This document shows, one piece after another, positions 1-8,859 of a DNA stretch of 64,000 nt. Every line of letters starts with the position of its first letter. Positions within the stretch are counted from its first letter, which is position 1. Under the pieces are notes generated by a model. The model was not told the DNA's origin. It saw only the letters and a list, made by a program, of their open reading frames with translations, and ran no database searches. Source of the DNA: Mycobacterium sp. DL (lineage in GTDB: Bacteria > Actinomycetota > Actinomycetes > Mycobacteriales > Mycobacteriaceae); contig NZ_CP155796.1 of NCBI RefSeq assembly GCF_039729195.1, forward strand, positions 5,704,001 through 5,768,000, given 5' to 3'. Made by a program: the position numbers and the translations under genes.

Positions 1-387
1 GAGGAGATCCAGAGCAGCGAGGCCAAGGTCGGTCCTTATGCGCTGCAGGACTTCTCGTTGTTCCAGGTGCTGCGCTACGGGTTCCGGCCGTCGAAGGTCG
101 CGTTTCTGGCCTGGCATGCGTGGAGCGATCCCTCCCGTGGCCAGTGGCCGCCGGGTTTCCCCGACGACAAGCGCCCGTCGTACAGCCTCGGCGAGATCCG
201 GCACTGGTTGCAGGTCTTCGCGCAGCGCTTCTACTCGTTCTCGCAGTTCAAACGGTCGGCGATGCCCAACGGCCCCAAGGTGTCTCATGGCGGCTCACTG
301 TCGCCCAGAGGCGATTGGCGTGCACCGTCGGACATGTCGGCGCGCACGTGGCTCGACGAGATCGAACGGGCGATTCCTCAGGACTGA
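1..387 (+). CDS. nadE: NAD+ synthase (glutamine-hydrolysing), C-terminal end only
   Basis: Only the last 128 residues lie in the window; the frame is open from base 1 and stops with TGA at 385-387. The segment carries the C-terminal synthetase-domain sequence typical of mycobacterial NadE, including SSEAKVGPYALQDFSLF near its start and RFYSFSQFKRSAMPNGPK further on. NadE amidates nicotinic acid adenine dinucleotide to NAD+ in the cytosol using ammonia from its own N-terminal nitrilase-type glutaminase domain, which lies outside the window. The next gene converges on it with only 13 bp between the stops. The neighbours match the Rv2438c-Rv2436 region of M. tuberculosis, which supports the call. 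NadD, an earlier step of the same pathway, is encoded about 9 kb downstream. Confidence 0.93.
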   Translation, partial: EEIQSSEAKVGPYALQDFSLFQVLRYGFRPSKVAFLAWHAWSDPSRGQWPPGFPDDKRPSYSLGEIRHWLQVFAQRFYSFSQFKRSAMPNGPKVSHGGSLSPRGDWRAPSDMSARTWLDEIERAIPQD

Positions 388-400
388 GGCGTCGGGAACC

Positions 401-1093
401 TCAGCGACGGCGACGCGGGCGCGGGCGGCGCCGCCGCGGGCGACGGCGGCGACGTCCGGGGCCCGGCCCCTCGGCGCGAGGTGGTCCGGTGCGGCGCCGC
501 CCGGCGCGGGGGACGAAGCGGCCGACCGTCGAGGCGTAGTCGCGGTAGGCGTCGCCGTGTACCGCTTCCAGATAGGGCTCCTCGACAGCGCGGACCTGCA
601 GTTCGATGCTTGCGAACAGCATTGCGAACCCGATGAATGCGAGCACATTCGGGGTCATCAGCGTGATGCCGAACGCGAGGACGAGCATCGCGGTGAACAC
701 CGGGTTGCGGGCCACCGCGAATGCGCCGGTGTTGACCAACGTCGTGGTTTCGGTGTGGTCGACCCCGATTCGCCACGAGTCACCCATCCCCAGCTGTGCG
801 TAGAGCGTGCCTGCAATGCCGAACAGTGCGCTGACGACACCGAGCGTCTGGATCCACATGGAGAGGAACACGGGCACAGGCGTGAGGACGTCGAGCAACT
901 GCAGGGTCGGGGCGAGGATGATCCCCGCGACAGCAACAGCGAATCCGACACCGGCGAGCCACTCGACCGATCCCGTTCCTCCACTGATCCCGTTGAAACC
1001 CATCGACCCCGTGTGTCGCCGTTGCAGCCAACTGCGCCAACCGAATCCCAGCGCTGCGTAGACCGCCAGGAAGGAGAGCGCGACAACCGGCAT
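401..1093 (-). CDS. Isoprenylcysteine carboxyl methyltransferase-like membrane protein (Rv2437-like)
   Basis: This 230-residue protein has an N-terminal membrane helix, hydrophobic segments around residues 45-70, 78-100 and 135-160, and a very basic C-terminal tail made almost only of Arg, Pro and Gly (about the last 30 residues). The stretch GAFAVARNPVFTAMLVLAFG followed by EEPYLEAVHGDAYRDY resembles the SAM-binding end of the ICMT/phospholipid-methyltransferase membrane family (pattern xxRHPxY...EExxLxxxFGxxYxxY). The substrate is unknown; bacteria have no prenylated CaaX proteins, so a lipid substrate is more likely. Its position next to nadE and ribokinase matches Rv2437. The Arg-rich tail is encoded by simple CGG/CGC-rich DNA and may be recent or variable. 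Confidence 0.7.
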   Translation of the reverse strand: MPVVALSFLAVYAALGFGWRSWLQRRHTGSMGFNGISGGTGSVEWLAGVGFAVAVAGIILAPTLQLLDVLTPVPVFLSMWIQTLGVVSALFGIAGTLYAQLGMGDSWRIGVDHTETTTLVNTGAFAVARNPVFTAMLVLAFGITLMTPNVLAFIGFAMLFASIELQVRAVEEPYLEAVHGDAYRDYASTVGRFVPRAGRRRTGPPRAEGPGPGRRRRRPRRRRPRPRRRR

Positions 1094-1181
1094 GCCGCAG
1101 ACTATCCCGCGGTCGAGACTGCACTCATGGCGCGGCGAACCGGCGTGTCGTCACCGCGGTCGCAGTCTCGGCGCAGAGTCG

Positions 1182-2003
1182 TCAGAGCCGGCCGTCGATG
1201 CGCAGATCCGGATGCACCCACTCCGGCGAGCGGCGCTCCTTGAACGCCATGAACCCCTCGATGGATTCGGGTGCGCCCAGGCTCGACTGCATACCGATTC
1301 GGTCATAGAGACCGATGTAGTTGTCCAGGCTCGACTTGATGGCGGCCCGCGCTCCCGGGGCCGTGCGGCAACACTGGGCGAGCACTTCGCGCGCCGCGTC
1401 GTGAAGGTCCTCATGCGGAACCATCCGGGCCACCATGCCCCAGTCGAGCGCCTCGGCCGCCGACAGGGTGCGGCCGGTGAACATCAGATCGCGGGTTCGC
1501 ACCGGGCCGATCAACCGGGCCAGCATGTGGCTGTAGTACGTGTCGGCGATCCCGCGGTACAACTCGGGCACCCGGAATGTCGCCCGGTCGCTGACCACCG
1601 CCATGTCGGCGCACAGCGCGATCTGCAACCCGCCGCCCTGACACAGCCCGTTCACGGCGGCGACCACGGGCTTCGAGGACTGGCGCAGCGTGTCGAACGG
1701 CAGTGCGTCCATGCCCAGCGCCGAACCGAACGTCAGCCAGTTGTCGGCTCCACCGCCGCCCATGTCGCCGCCGGGGGCGAAGACGTCGCCGGTGCCGGTG
1801 AGCAGCAAACCGGCCAGGTCGGGATCGGAGTCGACGTGTTTGACGGCGTACTTGATGCCGAAGTACATCGCCGGGGTCATCGCGTTGCGGGCCTCGGGAC
1901 GGTCCAGCGTGCAGACCCCGAATGCGCCCTCCCGGTCGAAGTGCAGATACGGCGTGCCGAGCCAGTCGCCCTCCGGGGGGCGAGGTGGCGTGGTTGCGGT
2001 CAT
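1182..2003 (-). CDS. Enoyl-CoA hydratase/isomerase family protein
   Basis: This 273-residue protein is of normal length for a single-domain crotonase. The CoA-binding and oxyanion-hole signatures are present: LDRPEARNAMTP near residue 35, then GDVFAPGGDMGGG and NGLCQGGGLQIALCADMAV. The Glu of RVPELYRGI sits where one of the two catalytic glutamates of enoyl-CoA hydratase is found; the other acidic position is not obvious, so the exact reaction (hydration, isomerisation or another CoA chemistry) cannot be assigned. Its ATG overlaps the TGA of rbsK by 4 bp (ATGA), so the two are probably translationally coupled although no shared pathway is apparent. I do not recall a crotonase at this position in M. 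tuberculosis. Confidence 0.85.
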   Translation of the reverse strand: MTATTPPRPPEGDWLGTPYLHFDREGAFGVCTLDRPEARNAMTPAMYFGIKYAVKHVDSDPDLAGLLLTGTGDVFAPGGDMGGGGADNWLTFGSALGMDALPFDTLRQSSKPVVAAVNGLCQGGGLQIALCADMAVVSDRATFRVPELYRGIADTYYSHMLARLIGPVRTRDLMFTGRTLSAAEALDWGMVARMVPHEDLHDAAREVLAQCCRTAPGARAAIKSSLDNYIGLYDRIGMQSSLGAPESIEGFMAFKERRSPEWVHPDLRIDGRL

Positions 2004-2869
2004 GAAGCCTCCAGGATGTCCTCGATAGCCTCACTGTAAGGGGCACAGTCCCCGGCTCCAGCCACCAGCGTCGCCAACGCCCCGGCCGCGCACGCCCGCC
2101 GCAGTGCGTACTCCAGGCCGTCCGGCCAGGTGGCCGCCAGCACGCCGGCGAACACATCGCCGGCTCCCGTGGTGTCGATCGCTTCCACGGCGGGCGCCGG
2201 CACGTCGATCTGTGCGCCGTCGACGGTGACGCTTGCGCCGCGCGAACCGCGCGTGATGACCAGATGCGTTACCGGAGGGCACCCTTCGGTCAGCCAATCG
2301 CTCGCTTCGGTTTCGTTGACCACGACGACGTCGGCGAGTTCGGCCAGCGCTGCGACGTCGTCGGGGTGAGGAGCGGGCGAGGCGTTGACGACGACGACCG
2401 CGCCCGCCTCTCGACCGACCCGGGCGGCGGTCGCAGCGGTGTCGAGCGGGATCTCCAGCTGGATCAACACGACGTCGCTGTCGGCGATGGCGGACCGGAT
2501 CGCCGCTGAGCTGATGGCGAGATGCGTGTTGGCGCCCGGCGCCACCACGATGCAGTTCTCGGCGCCGGAGTCGACGATGATCGCCGCCGATCCGCTGGGG
2601 CCCGGTACCGCGGCGATCCCAGCCAGTCCGACCCCGTTGACGTCGAGGTGGCTACGCAGTTGTTCGGCCGCCGCATCGGTGCCCAGAGCGGCGACGAGTT
2701 GCACGGATGCACCGGCCCGTGCGGCGGCGACCGCCTGATTGGCTCCTTTTCCGCCCGGCGAACTCGACAACCCCGACGCGAGCACAGTCTGGCCGGGCCG
2801 CGGCAGCGCATCCACGGTGAAGGTGAGGTCGGTGTTGACACTGCCCACCACACAAACCCGCGCTGCCAT
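2000..2869 (-). CDS. rbsK: Ribokinase (PfkB family)
   Basis: This 289-residue PfkB-family sugar kinase would phosphorylate D-ribose to ribose 5-phosphate with ATP. The first PfkB signature GGKGANQAVAAARAG and the second, DTTGAGDVFAGVLAA with the catalytic Asp and anion hole, are both intact. The start is taken at ATG 2869 (protein begins MAARVCVVGSVNTD). An in-frame extension to 3049 would run through the divergent proA gene and encodes no family sequence. A TAGCGT hexamer lies 7 nt before this ATG, which fits a leaderless transcript. Divergent from proA; overlaps the downstream crotonase gene by 4 bp. Corresponds to Rv2436. Confidence 0.9.
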   Translation of the reverse strand: MAARVCVVGSVNTDLTFTVDALPRPGQTVLASGLSSSPGGKGANQAVAAARAGASVQLVAALGTDAAAEQLRSHLDVNGVGLAGIAAVPGPSGSAAIIVDSGAENCIVVAPGANTHLAISSAAIRSAIADSDVVLIQLEIPLDTAATAARVGREAGAVVVVNASPAPHPDDVAALAELADVVVVNETEASDWLTEGCPPVTHLVITRGSRGASVTVDGAQIDVPAPAVEAIDTTGAGDVFAGVLAATWPDGLEYALRRACAAGALATLVAGAGDCAPYSEAIEDILEAS

Positions 2870-2876
2870 GGCGTCA

Positions 2877-2882
2877 ACGCTA
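2877..2882 (-). promoter_or_regulatory. Predicted -10 element of rbsK (leaderless)
   Basis: Read on the minus strand the hexamer is TAGCGT (mycobacterial SigA-type TANNNT). It ends 7 nt before the rbsK ATG, so transcription would begin at or within a base of the start codon. It lies only 33 bp from the oppositely oriented proA -10. Confidence 0.5.
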
Positions 2883-2915
2883 GTTCCCGACACGAACGTG
2901 GGGGGGCAGGTCCGA

Positions 2916-2921
2916 TAAGCT
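2916..2921 (+). promoter_or_regulatory. Predicted -10 element of proA (leaderless)
   Basis: TAAGCT is followed by exactly 6 nt and then the proA ATG at 2928. No Shine-Dalgarno sequence is possible in so short a leader, so a leaderless mRNA is inferred. Confidence 0.6.
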
Positions 2922-2927
2922 GCGCTA

Positions 2928-4196
2928 ATGAGTCTGCACGCCCCCGAGCGCAGTGAGGCGACAGACAGCCTCCGCGAGCAGGTGCACGGTGCCGCCCGGA
3001 GATCGCGTGTCGCGGCCCGCGGGTTGGCGACGCTGAGCACCGAGGACAAGAACCGGGCGCTTCACACGGCGGCCGATCATGTACTGATCCACACCCGGGC
3101 GATCATGGAGGCCAACGAGGCCGATCTCGAGGTAGCCCGCGCCGCCGGGACCGCGGCGGCGATGCTCGACCGGCTGGCGTTGACCCCGACCCGCATCGAG
3201 AGCATCGCCGACGGCCTGCGGCAGGTTGCCGCGCTGCCGGATCCGATCGGTGAGGTCTTGCGGGGCCGCACGCTGCCCAACGGCCTCCAACTGCGCCAGC
3301 AGCGGGTACCGCTCGGCGTGATCGGCATCGTCTACGAAGGTCGCCCCAATGTCACCGTCGATGCCTTCGGGTTGACCCTGAAGTCGGGGAACGCCGTGCT
3401 GCTCCGCGGGAGTTCGTCGGCGGCGAAGTCCAACGCCGCGTTGGTCACTGCGCTGCGCGCGGCGCTGGCGGTCGAGGGTCTCGACAGTGACGCCGTGCAG
3501 TTGCTGCCCAGCGCCGACCGGGCCAGTGTCACGCACCTGATCCAGGCCCGCGGACTGGTCGATGTGGTGATTCCGCGCGGAGGTGCGGGTCTGATCGACG
3601 CAGTGGTCCGCGACGCCCAGGTGCCGACCATCGAGACGGGCGTCGGCAATTGCCATGTCTACGTTCATGAATCGGCTGACCTCGAGATGGCCGAACGGAT
3701 CGTCCTCAACGCCAAGACCCGCCGGCCCAGTGTGTGCAACGCCGCGGAGTCGCTGTTGATCGATTCCGCAATCGCCGGTGTCGCCGTGCCCAGGTTGGTC
3801 GCAGCTCTTCAGGACGCGGGTGTGACGGTGCACGTCGACCCGTCCGAGGAGGAGCTGCGCGCGGAGTTCCTCTCGATGGACATCGCGCTGGCGATCGTCG
3901 ATGGTGTCGATGCCGCCATCGCACACGTCAACGAGTACGGCACAGGCCACTCCGAGGCCATCGTGACCGCCGATCTTGCCGCTGCCCAACGGTTCACCGA
4001 ACGGGTGGACGCCGCAGCGGTGATGGTGAACGCGTCAACCGCATTCACCGACGGAGAGCAGTTCGGTTTCGGCGACGAGATCGGAATCTCCACCCAGAAG
4101 CTGCATGCCAGAGGCCCGATGGGCCTGCCAGAACTGACGTCGACCAAGTGGATCGTGTGGGGCTCGCCCGTGACCGGCCACACCCGCCCCGCCTGA
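2928..4196 (+). CDS. proA: Gamma-glutamyl phosphate reductase
   Basis: This 422-residue cytosolic enzyme of proline synthesis reduces gamma-glutamyl phosphate to glutamate 5-semialdehyde with NADPH. The aldehyde-dehydrogenase-type fold is recognisable from [20 protein letters not shown] (cofactor-binding end), [19 protein letters not shown], and the catalytic-cysteine segment [19 protein letters not shown], with the nucleophile Cys of PSVCNA at about residue 270. Length is normal for the family. The gene is divergent from rbsK across 58 bp and followed after 13 bp by the MoxR gene; it matches Rv2427c. The proB kinase is not in the window. Confidence 0.96.
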   Translation: MSLHAPERSEATDSLREQVHGAARRSRVAARGLATLSTEDKNRALHTAADHVLIHTRAIMEANEADLEVARAAGTAAAMLDRLALTPTRIESIADGLRQVAALPDPIGEVLRGRTLPNGLQLRQQRVPLGVIGIVYEGRPNVTVDAFGLTLKSGNAVLLRGSSSAAKSNAALVTALRAALAVEGLDSDAVQLLPSADRASVTHLIQARGLVDVVIPRGGAGLIDAVVRDAQVPTIETGVGNCHVYVHESADLEMAERIVLNAKTRRPSVCNAAESLLIDSAIAGVAVPRLVAALQDAGVTVHVDPSEEELRAEFLSMDIALAIVDGVDAAIAHVNEYGTGHSEAIVTADLAAAQRFTERVDAAAVMVNASTAFTDGEQFGFGDEIGISTQKLHARGPMGLPELTSTKWIVWGSPVTGHTRPA

Positions 4197-4209
4197 TTCA
4201 GGAGACCAC

Positions 4210-5085
4210 ATGAGCGTCCCCGCACGCCCGGTGCCGATGTTCGCCGACATCGACGATGTCGCGCGGCGGTTGGCCGAGACCGGCTACCTGCCTGACACCG
4301 CGACAGCCACCGCGGTGTTCCTCGCCGACCGGCTGGGAAAGCCGCTGCTGGTGGAGGGCCCCGCGGGGGTCGGCAAGACCGAACTTGCCCGGGCCGTCGC
4401 CCAGGCCACCGGCGCGGAACTGGTGCGTCTGCAGTGCTACGAGGGTGTCGACGAGGCCCGGGCACTCTACGAGTGGAACCACGCCAAGCAGATCCTGCGC
4501 ATCCAGGCGGGGCACGGGGACTGGGAGCAGACGAAGACGGATGTCTTCTCCGAGGAGTTTTTGCTCACCCGCCCACTGCTGACCGCGATCAAACGCACCG
4601 AGCCCACGGTGTTGCTGATCGACGAGACCGACAAAGCCGACATCGAGATCGAAGGCCTGCTGCTGGAGGTGCTCAGCGACTTTGCAGTGACGGTGCCGGA
4701 ACTGGGGACCATCACCGCCACCCGTAAGCCGCTGGTCGTTCTCACCTCCAACGCGACCCGGGAACTGTCCGAAGCGCTCAAACGGCGCTGCCTGTTCCTG
4801 CACATCGACTTCCCCGATCCGGACCTCGAGCGCCGGATCCTGCTCTCCCGGGTGCCCGAGTTGCCGGTGCACCTCGCGGAGGAGTTGGTGCGCATCATCG
4901 GCGTGCTTCGCGGTATGCAACTCAAGAAGGTGCCGTCGGTCGCCGAGACGATCGACTGGGGACGCACCGTGCTGGCTCTGGGATTCGACACCATCGACGA
5001 CGAGTTGATCGCGGCGACGATGGGTGTCGTGCTCAAGCACCAGTCCGATCAGGTGAAGGCCTCGGGGGAGCTGAGGCTCAACTGA
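4210..5085 (+). CDS. MoxR-type AAA+ ATPase
   Basis: This 291-residue single-module AAA+ ATPase has Walker A GPAGVGKTEL near residue 55, Walker B VLLIDETDKAD near 138, a sensor-1 region VVLTSNATRELSE and the arginine-rich ALKRRCLFLHIDFPD that follows it in MoxR proteins. MoxR ATPases usually act as chaperones that remodel or insert metal centres with a von Willebrand factor A partner. Here the partner is the very next gene, whose ATG shares one base with this stop codon (TGATG). The pair matches Rv2426c-Rv2425c. The client is unknown; no molybdenum hydroxylase gene (coxL type) lies within the window. Confidence 0.92.
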   Translation: MSVPARPVPMFADIDDVARRLAETGYLPDTATATAVFLADRLGKPLLVEGPAGVGKTELARAVAQATGAELVRLQCYEGVDEARALYEWNHAKQILRIQAGHGDWEQTKTDVFSEEFLLTRPLLTAIKRTEPTVLLIDETDKADIEIEGLLLEVLSDFAVTVPELGTITATRKPLVVLTSNATRELSEALKRRCLFLHIDFPDPDLERRILLSRVPELPVHLAEELVRIIGVLRGMQLKKVPSVAETIDWGRTVLALGFDTIDDELIAATMGVVLKHQSDQVKASGELRLN

Positions 5086-6518
5086 TGGCGGTCCGACGCA
5101 CCCGCCCGCCACAGCCGCTGGCGCCCCACGGAATCCCCGGCCACCTGGTGGAGTTCGTGGAAGCGCTACGCGGGCAGGGGATTTCGGTGGGCCCGTCGGA
5201 GACGGTCGACGCCGGTCTGGTGATGTCGACGTTGGGCCTCGGTGACCGCAAGGTGCTGCGCGAGGGCATCGCCTGCGCGGTGCTGCGGCGTCCGGATCAT
5301 CGCGAGACCTACGATGCGCTGTTCGATCTGTACTTCCCCGCGGCGCTCGGTGCCAGGACCGTGCTCGACGACGACGCCGACGAGCAGGGTCTGCCCCCGG
5401 AGGACATCGAGGCGCTGCGCAGCGCGTTGGTCGACATGCTGACCGAGAACGAGGAGCTTGCCAACCTCGACGAACGGCTGGCGGCGATGATCGCCCAGAT
5501 CGTCGAGGCGTACGGCCGATACAACTCCAGTCGTGGCCCGTCCTATTCGTCGTACCAGGCGCTCAAGGCGATGAGCCTCGACGATCTGGAGGGCCGGCTG
5601 CTGGCCGGGTTGCTGGCGCCCTACGGCGAGGAACCCACACCGACCCAGGAGCAGATCGCCAAAGCCCTTGCCGCGCAACGTGTCGCCCAGCTGCGCCGGA
5701 TGGTGGAATCGGAGACCAAACGACGCACCGCCGAGCAGTTGGGTCGCGACCACGTGCAGATGTACGGAGTGCCGCAGCTCGCCGAGAACGTCGAGTTCCT
5801 CCGGGCCTCAGGTGAGCAGCTGCGGCAGATGCGCCGGGTCGTGCAACCCTTGGCGCGCACGCTGGCCACCCGGCTGGCCGCACGCCGGCGACGGTCCCGC
5901 TCCGGGGAGATCGACCTGCGCAAGACGCTGCGCAAGTCCATGTCCACCGGGGGCGTGCCGATCGACGTGGTGCTCAAGAAGCCGCACCCGGCCCGCCCCG
6001 AGCTGGTGGTGCTGTGCGATGTGTCGGGTTCGGTCGCCGGCTTCAGCCACTTCACCCTGCTGCTGGTGCACGCGCTGCGCCAGCAGTTCAGTAGAGTCCG
6101 CGTCTTTGCCTTCATAGACACCACCGATGAGGTCACCCAGCTGTTCGGACCCGACTCCGACCTCGCGGTCGCCGTGCAGCGGATCACCCGCGAGGCGGGG
6201 GTGTACACCCGCGACGGGCACTCCGACTACGGCCACGCGTTCGTGTCGTTCCTGGACAAGTACCCGAACGTGCTCTCGCCGCGCAGCGCGCTGCTGGTCC
6301 TCGGCGACGGCCGCAACAACTACCGCAACCCCGAGACCGACCTGCTCGCCCACATGGTCAACGCGAGCAGGCATGCGCACTGGCTCAACCCGGAGCCCAG
6401 GCACCTCTGGGGCAGCGGCGATTCGGCAGTGCCCCGCTACGAGGACGTCATCACGATGCACGAATGCCGATCGGCCAAGCAGTTGGCCACCGTGATCGAC
6501 GCACTGCTTCCCGTCTAG
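5085..6518 (+). CDS. VWA domain-containing CoxE-like protein
   Basis: This 477-residue protein resembles CoxE, the von Willebrand factor A partner of MoxR ATPases. The C-terminal VWA domain has the MIDAS start VVLCDVSGSVAGFS (DxSxS, about residue 310) and a later DGHSDYGHAFVSF that supplies the Asp of the metal site. The N-terminal half (about residues 60-290) is charged and helical with no membrane segment, so the protein is cytosolic. Translation is coupled to the upstream ATPase by a one-base overlap, and no other partner lies nearby. In carbon-monoxide dehydrogenase systems such pairs help load the Mo/Cu site, but no such enzyme is visible here, so the assembly target is open. Equivalent to Rv2425c. 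Confidence 0.9.
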   Translation: MAVRRTRPPQPLAPHGIPGHLVEFVEALRGQGISVGPSETVDAGLVMSTLGLGDRKVLREGIACAVLRRPDHRETYDALFDLYFPAALGARTVLDDDADEQGLPPEDIEALRSALVDMLTENEELANLDERLAAMIAQIVEAYGRYNSSRGPSYSSYQALKAMSLDDLEGRLLAGLLAPYGEEPTPTQEQIAKALAAQRVAQLRRMVESETKRRTAEQLGRDHVQMYGVPQLAENVEFLRASGEQLRQMRRVVQPLARTLATRLAARRRRSRSGEIDLRKTLRKSMSTGGVPIDVVLKKPHPARPELVVLCDVSGSVAGFSHFTLLLVHALRQQFSRVRVFAFIDTTDEVTQLFGPDSDLAVAVQRITREAGVYTRDGHSDYGHAFVSFLDKYPNVLSPRSALLVLGDGRNNYRNPETDLLAHMVNASRHAHWLNPEPRHLWGSGDSAVPRYEDVITMHECRSAKQLATVIDALLPV

Positions 6519-6573
6519 CCCGGCGGGTGCGAAGTCGGCCCGCGATTTCGGCGTGCGCGGCATCACCCCCGGC

Positions 6574-6579
6574 TACTCT
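6574..6579 (+). promoter_or_regulatory. Predicted -10 element of the GntR regulator gene (leaderless)
   Basis: TACTCT lies 6 nt upstream of the ATG at 6586. The spacing supports that ATG rather than the GTG at 6553, which lies upstream of this element. Confidence 0.55.
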
Positions 6580-6585
6580 CCACGG

Positions 6586-7314
6586 ATGCCGCCCGGCACG
6601 CCGCTGTACATGACCATCGCGGCTGATGTCCGCGACCGGATCGCCACCGAGCAGCTGGCGCCGCACACCCTGTTGCCGTCCGAACGAGAGATGGCGGAAG
6701 TGCACGGCGTCAGCAGGATGACTGCGCGGATGGCGTTGTCGCTGCTGGAAAGCGAAGGACTGGTGTACCGGAATCCGCCGCGCGGCACGTTCGTCGCAGA
6801 ACCCAGGGTGCGCTTCCGTGTCGGTAGCTTCTCCGAGGAGGTCACCCGGATGGGCCGTCGGCCGTCCGCCAGGCAATTGTGGGCCGACCGCCAGCTCGCG
6901 ACGCCGGCGGTGGCGCTCGCGCTCGGGCTACCCGATGCCGCCTCGGTGCACGTCTTCCACCGGTTGCGCACCGTGGACGAGGTGCCGTTCGTCCTGGAGA
7001 CGACGTACCTGCCGGCGGACCTGACACCGAGGATCCTCGACGAGCCCGAGCAGGGGTCGTTGTGGGCGGCCCTGCGCACCCGGTATGGGATCGAACTGGC
7101 GCGCTCGACGGCGGTGCTGGAGTCGATCGTGCTCGACGACGTGACCAGCGTGCAGTTGGGTGTGCGTGCGGGATCGGCGGGAACCCTGCTCACCCGCCGC
7201 ACCGAGGATGCCGGCGGGCGGTGCGTGGAGTACGGCCACGACTTCTATCGCGCCGACCGCGCCGCGTTCGAGGTCACCGAATATCTCGCATCGCCCCGGC
7301 TGTCGGGCGTTTGA
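6586..7314 (+). CDS. GntR/HutC-family transcriptional regulator with UTRA domain
   Basis: This 242-residue one-component regulator has an N-terminal winged helix-turn-helix (LLPSEREMAEVHGVSRMTAR at about residues 27-46, then the wing GLVYRNPPRGTFVAEP) and a C-terminal UTRA ligand-binding domain from about residue 80, recognisable by VFHRLRTVDEVPFVLETTYL and ending VEYGHDFYRADRAAFEV. HutC-type proteins bind small effectors such as sugar phosphates or amino-acid derivatives. The neighbours do not identify a regulon: the gene stands alone, 67 bp after the CoxE-like gene and convergent with the diguanylate cyclase. The start is set by the TACTCT hexamer 6 nt upstream; an upstream GTG at 6553 would add 11 residues without homology. 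Confidence 0.88.
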   Translation: MPPGTPLYMTIAADVRDRIATEQLAPHTLLPSEREMAEVHGVSRMTARMALSLLESEGLVYRNPPRGTFVAEPRVRFRVGSFSEEVTRMGRRPSARQLWADRQLATPAVALALGLPDAASVHVFHRLRTVDEVPFVLETTYLPADLTPRILDEPEQGSLWAALRTRYGIELARSTAVLESIVLDDVTSVQLGVRAGSAGTLLTRRTEDAGGRCVEYGHDFYRADRAAFEVTEYLASPRLSGV

Positions 7315-7368
7315 GCGATCTCGGCGTCATCCAGTCTGTAGCGAGCGACGCGCTTTTTCTTCGATGAC

Positions 7369-8859
7369 CTACGCAGAGGTATTCGTAATGGTTCTGCAGG
7401 TTCTCGGGTGCTGCGCCGCGACCACATGGTTCCGCCGGGTCTTGGCGCAGTACAGTGCGCCGTCCGCATCAGCCATCAGCTCATCCAAGGTCACGTCCGA
7501 GGTCGCCGCGCAGGCCAACCCGATGCTGACCGTGGATCCCCATTCGCCGAACTCGTCGGCAGTGTTCTTCTGGTGTCGTCGGATCTCTTCGGCGAGGGCC
7601 CTGGACGCTGCAAGGTCCTGCCCGATGACCAGCAGCGCGAACTCCTCGCCGCCGAGACGGGCGAATACGTCGTGCGCGTTCGCCAACCGGCGGACAACGT
7701 CGGCGAAGGCGACCAACGCGCGGTCGCCGGCCTGGTGACCGCAATTGTCGTTGAGCTTCTTGAACCGGTCCAGGTCCATCATGAGCAGTGACGTGGGCTG
7801 TCCATCGCGGGCGGCGGTCGCGAGTGCCGAATCAGCGCGGCGGACGAACTCCTGGCGCCGGAACGCCCGGGTGAGGTCGTCCTGAGTCATTGCAAGCCGC
7901 AGTGCCTCGGATACCTGCTCGCGTTCCGAAATCGTGCTGGCGATCGCGAGAGGTCCCACGGCGAGCAATGCGAGGCCGATCATGGTCGACGGCGCCAAGG
8001 GGATGCCTGCGGCGTCGATCACGCTGGCCCGCTCGGTGACGATGAGCACCAGTGCCCACGTCGTCGAGGCGGCGACGAAGACTGCGGTGGTGAACACGTC
8101 GGTGAGCAGGGCAGCGGCGATCAATGCCGGCGTCGTGAACACCAGCGCGCCCAACCCGCCGAGGTACCAGGACGGCAGCAACACGATGAGAAGCAGGACG
8201 CCTGGCACAGCGAGTCGGCGCCACTGGATATCCAGAGAGCGGCGAACGCCGGACAGTGAGCGGTGAGAAACCGCCGAGGAGATGCAGTCGACAGGGAATG
8301 CCAGCACCAGGGGGAGGATCACCGCGTAGTTGAAGAGTTCGATGGCAAACCAACTCAGTGCTCCGCCCGCCCAGTCACCATCGAACATGACCACCTCGAC
8401 GATGCCCCCGAGCAGGGCCGCGGTGGCCGAAGCCACAACGGCCAGCGCCGACAGCCAGGCCACGGATCGTGCCTGCCGTAGCGTCAGCTCGACCGGTCGG
8501 AAGCGACGGAAGGCGTAGAAACCGGCGAGTACGCCCATCAAGTTGGCCGAGTTGAGCAACGCGGCCGACAGCCACTCCCCACCGGTGAGGATGTCGGCAG
8601 TGAGATAACCGGTGCCGGCCGCCAGCCAAGTGAGGGCGCCGGCGATCTGGGGATTGCGAAGCAGCAGACCCAACAGCAATGCGTTGGACAGCCAGAACGT
8701 CGCCAACGTGCCCGGCATTCGGCTGTAGATTCCGACGAGGCTCGCGACCAAGACCACTGCCCAGATTGCGGCACCGGCTGCTATCCGGGCTTGCCAGCGC
8801 ATCTTAGTGATGTTGCCAGTGTGATTCGAGTGTGCTCCGTTGCCTACTTGGTCGGTCAC
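7369..8859 (-). CDS. MASE1-GGDEF membrane-bound diguanylate cyclase
   Basis: This 496-residue protein has an N-terminal multi-span region (about residues 25-310, eight or more hydrophobic segments, with SNALLLGLLLRNPQ and FYAFRRFRPVEL typical of MASE1 sensors) followed by a GGDEF domain (about 330-490). The active-site loop reads ARLGGEEFALLV with GGEEF near residue 403, and LLMMDLDRFKKLND supplies the Mg-binding Asp. It should therefore make c-di-GMP from GTP. The inhibitory I-site (RxxD, five residues before GGEEF) is changed: Asn replaces Arg in NAHDVFARL, so product feedback is probably weak. There is no EAL domain. The start is GTG at 8859; ATG at 8802 is an alternative. Convergent with the GntR gene and divergent from nadD. 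Confidence 0.88.
   Translation of the reverse strand: MTDQVGNGAHSNHTGNITKMRWQARIAAGAAIWAVVLVASLVGIYSRMPGTLATFWLSNALLLGLLLRNPQIAGALTWLAAGTGYLTADILTGGEWLSAALLNSANLMGVLAGFYAFRRFRPVELTLRQARSVAWLSALAVVASATAALLGGIVEVVMFDGDWAGGALSWFAIELFNYAVILPLVLAFPVDCISSAVSHRSLSGVRRSLDIQWRRLAVPGVLLLIVLLPSWYLGGLGALVFTTPALIAAALLTDVFTTAVFVAASTTWALVLIVTERASVIDAAGIPLAPSTMIGLALLAVGPLAIASTISEREQVSEALRLAMTQDDLTRAFRRQEFVRRADSALATAARDGQPTSLLMMDLDRFKKLNDNCGHQAGDRALVAFADVVRRLANAHDVFARLGGEEFALLVIGQDLAASRALAEEIRRHQKNTADEFGEWGSTVSIGLACAATSDVTLDELMADADGALYCAKTRRNHVVAAQHPRTCRTITNTSA

Noticed and set aside
2870..3049. N-terminal extension of ribokinase
   Set aside because: It runs through the proA start on the opposite strand, lacks PfkB sequence, and ATG 2869 has a -10 hexamer at leaderless spacing.
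7339..7360. Possible terminator between the GntR and diguanylate cyclase genes
   Set aside because: Only a 4-bp stem before a T-run could be formed; too weak to annotate.
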